From positions 32,634,382 through 32,698,381 of the forward strand of contig OX419338.1 in NCBI GenBank assembly GCA_948470475.1: 64,000 nt of DNA, given 5' to 3'. This DNA comes from Galaxea fascicularis. Its lineage: Eukaryota; Cnidaria; Anthozoa; Scleractinia; Euphylliidae. Below the pieces are notes generated by a model. The model saw only the letters and a program-made list of their open reading frames with translations. It was not told where the DNA came from and did no database searches. The first letter of the stretch is position 1. Each line of letters begins with the position of its first letter. The position numbers and the translations under genes are program-made. Shown one piece after another: positions 62,500 through 64,000 of the stretch.

Positions 62500-63557
62500 A
62501 TGGCGGCAGCCAGTGTCAATATTTACTCTCCACTTTCACGGCTTAGAAAAGATAATCATTCGTTACTTTCACAACTAAGACAGGGACAAAATGACACTTG
62601 GAACATTCTGAAAAGAATGCAGTCGGAAAATGACTCACTTGCGACCAGGATGAATGGAGAAACGAGCTTCACATACCATGGAGTTGACAGAACACCTTCG
62701 AGAGTCACAAAAAGAACTGATCGAGGTTCGTCGAAAGCGGCTCAAACAAGTACACCTAAAAGCTTTGGAGAAGCTCTAGTCTCTGACGGAAATGATAGAA
62801 GAAATCGCACGTCTGTAGTGCCAGCTTCGATTCTTTCTACGCCAGGGATCCGTAAAAAGGTACAATTACGACGATTTGTATCACAAATCGGAAACCGGTC
62901 GTTTCGCCAACGAGTCGTTTCGCAAACGGTCAGTTCGCAAACGTCTTGGGTCCAGAAATCAATTGCCTTGCGGCTTGAAGAGCAGTAGATAGTCAATTCT
63001 TCAGGCCTTCAGGCGGGTGTAGTTTATTGAGAAATATAGCTCGGTAACTTGTATGAACCACGCGAAAGAAAGTTGATGGTTGGGACTTTTTACTAGCTGG
63101 CGTTTCATTTAAGCTTATGTTTTCAATTCACGGAATTGTACTTATGAGCTTACATGTACGTGCATGGCTGTAGTGATGGTCAGCTTATTTACTTTGCTGG
63201 TCAATCCTGTTTTAATTCACTGAATTGAACTTCTGAGCTTACATGTATATGCATGGCTGTAATGATGGTCAGTTCATTTACTTTGCGGGTCAATCCAGTT
63301 TTAATTCTGACATCTCTTCATTGCCACTTTCAGACCCCTAAGAAAGCTCTTCGTGTAAGCTTTGATATTTCGCCTCGTCAGGAACGGAGTGTGATTGGCG
63401 ATGATGACCAAAGGAGATCTCTGCTTGGTTATGATTGGATCGCAGGTATGCTGGACAACACATCTTATCTGTCAGAAAGACCAGATGACTATTTTGATGA
63501 TCTAAAAGAGTTCAGAAGAGTTAACAAAGAGGAATGCATTGGAACTGCCATTCCAGA
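62500..63557 (+). CDS. MIIP: MIIP-like protein (migration and invasion inhibitory protein), first two exons
   Basis: Exons 62500-62859 and 63334-63557; phase 0 at the first junction, phase 2 at the second donor (CCAGA|GTGAGT). The start has a good context (AAAAATGGCG). The N-terminus RLRKDNHSLLSQLRQGQNDT is a short leucine-spaced helix like the vertebrate start. Exon 2 gives LRVSFDISPR, then SLLGYDWIAGMLDN and EFRRVNKEECI, closely matching the YDWIAG...EFRETNKEEC block that defines vertebrate MIIP. That protein is a cytoplasmic IGFBP2-binding regulator of migration in mammals; its role in cnidarians is unknown. About 194 residues are visible and the C-terminal part lies beyond the window. It is a single-copy housekeeping-type gene next to the repeat-rich protease region. 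Confidence 0.85.
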
Positions 63558-64000
63558 GTGAGTAAACAATTATTATAGTCCATACACTGTACAGTGCTGT
63601 ACATGTACATTTTATACTGCATACAGAAAGCTTGTTAAAACTACAATCTGCAGGAAATCTCCCACCAGTGATGTACTTTCACTGTATTTTATTATAATAG
63701 CTTTCAGGGGGTTGCTAATAATTCGCTCTTATTGAAATACATGTACATGTACCCATTGTTCCAGCTAACTTTCAGAGTTAGGAGGTCACGGAAAATTTTT
63801 AAGGGGTCATAAGACACGGGTCTTCCCTAATTTTCTTACTTAACAACTCTGTGTGTCGGGTCAGGGAGCCAGATTTCTCGGGTTTTTGACCCGAGACCCG
63901 CTGCTTATCTGGAACACTGTGTACCCAGTGATGGCTGTTGAAAAACTGTGATGAGGCTTGGTCCATACTGTAGGCAATAATTTTAATGTACCCCAACACA
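63558..64000. other. Intron 2 of the MIIP-like gene
   Basis: No further exon is visible before the window ends. Confidence 0.5.

Overview
The window is animal nuclear DNA. It is AT-rich, has intron-split genes with GT-AG splice sites, carries dense mobile-element debris, and shows no bacterial gene structure. Chymotrypsin-fold proteases and a matrix metalloproteinase carrying ShKT domains, together with Penelope-like and Harbinger elements, point to an anthozoan cnidarian, most likely a stony coral. That taxonomic call is inference. Gene models below were built by hand from splice sites and reading phase.

Layout. (1) 1-2.5 kb: minus-strand serine protease gene A, running off the left edge, with a Harbinger relic in an intron. 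(2) 5.9-7.3 kb: a Penelope-like fragment split by a palindromic MITE, then a tRNA-like repeat. (3) 8.1-29.7 kb: a giant inverted repeat. Two arms of about 10-11 kb each hold one complete secreted serine protease gene (B on +, B' on -). The centre is built of mirrored 35-bp and 20-bp tandem repeats around a spacer of about 0.6 kb. (4) 30.2-33.2 kb: a folded-back Penelope-like endonuclease fragment, then a third copy of the repeat family found at the palindrome centre. (5) 33.9-37.1 kb: gene D, a small secreted ShKT-only peptide in three exons. (6) 39.5-44.9 kb: gene C, a complete seven-exon secreted serine protease with a glycine linker and C-terminal ShKT domain, behind a tandemly duplicated upstream region. 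(7) 45-49.5 kb: repeats, including a DNA transposon with an 8-bp target-site duplication. (8) 49.6-56.3 kb: minus-strand gene E, a furin-type matrix metalloproteinase with two ShKT domains; its signal-peptide exon was not found. (9) 57-62.4 kb: microsatellites and palindromic elements. (10) 62.5 kb to the right end: first two exons of a MIIP (migration and invasion inhibitory protein) homologue.

Genes A, B/B', C, D and E are all predicted extracellular, and most of their coding exons join in phase 1. ShKT exons are phase 1-1 or phase-1-start terminal modules, appearing alone (D), fused to a trypsin fold (C) or fused to an MMP (E). The locus therefore looks like a neighbourhood of extracellular proteolysis genes shaped by exon shuffling and duplication. 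The palindrome is the most striking structure, but it must first be cleared of being an assembly join of two haplotypes.
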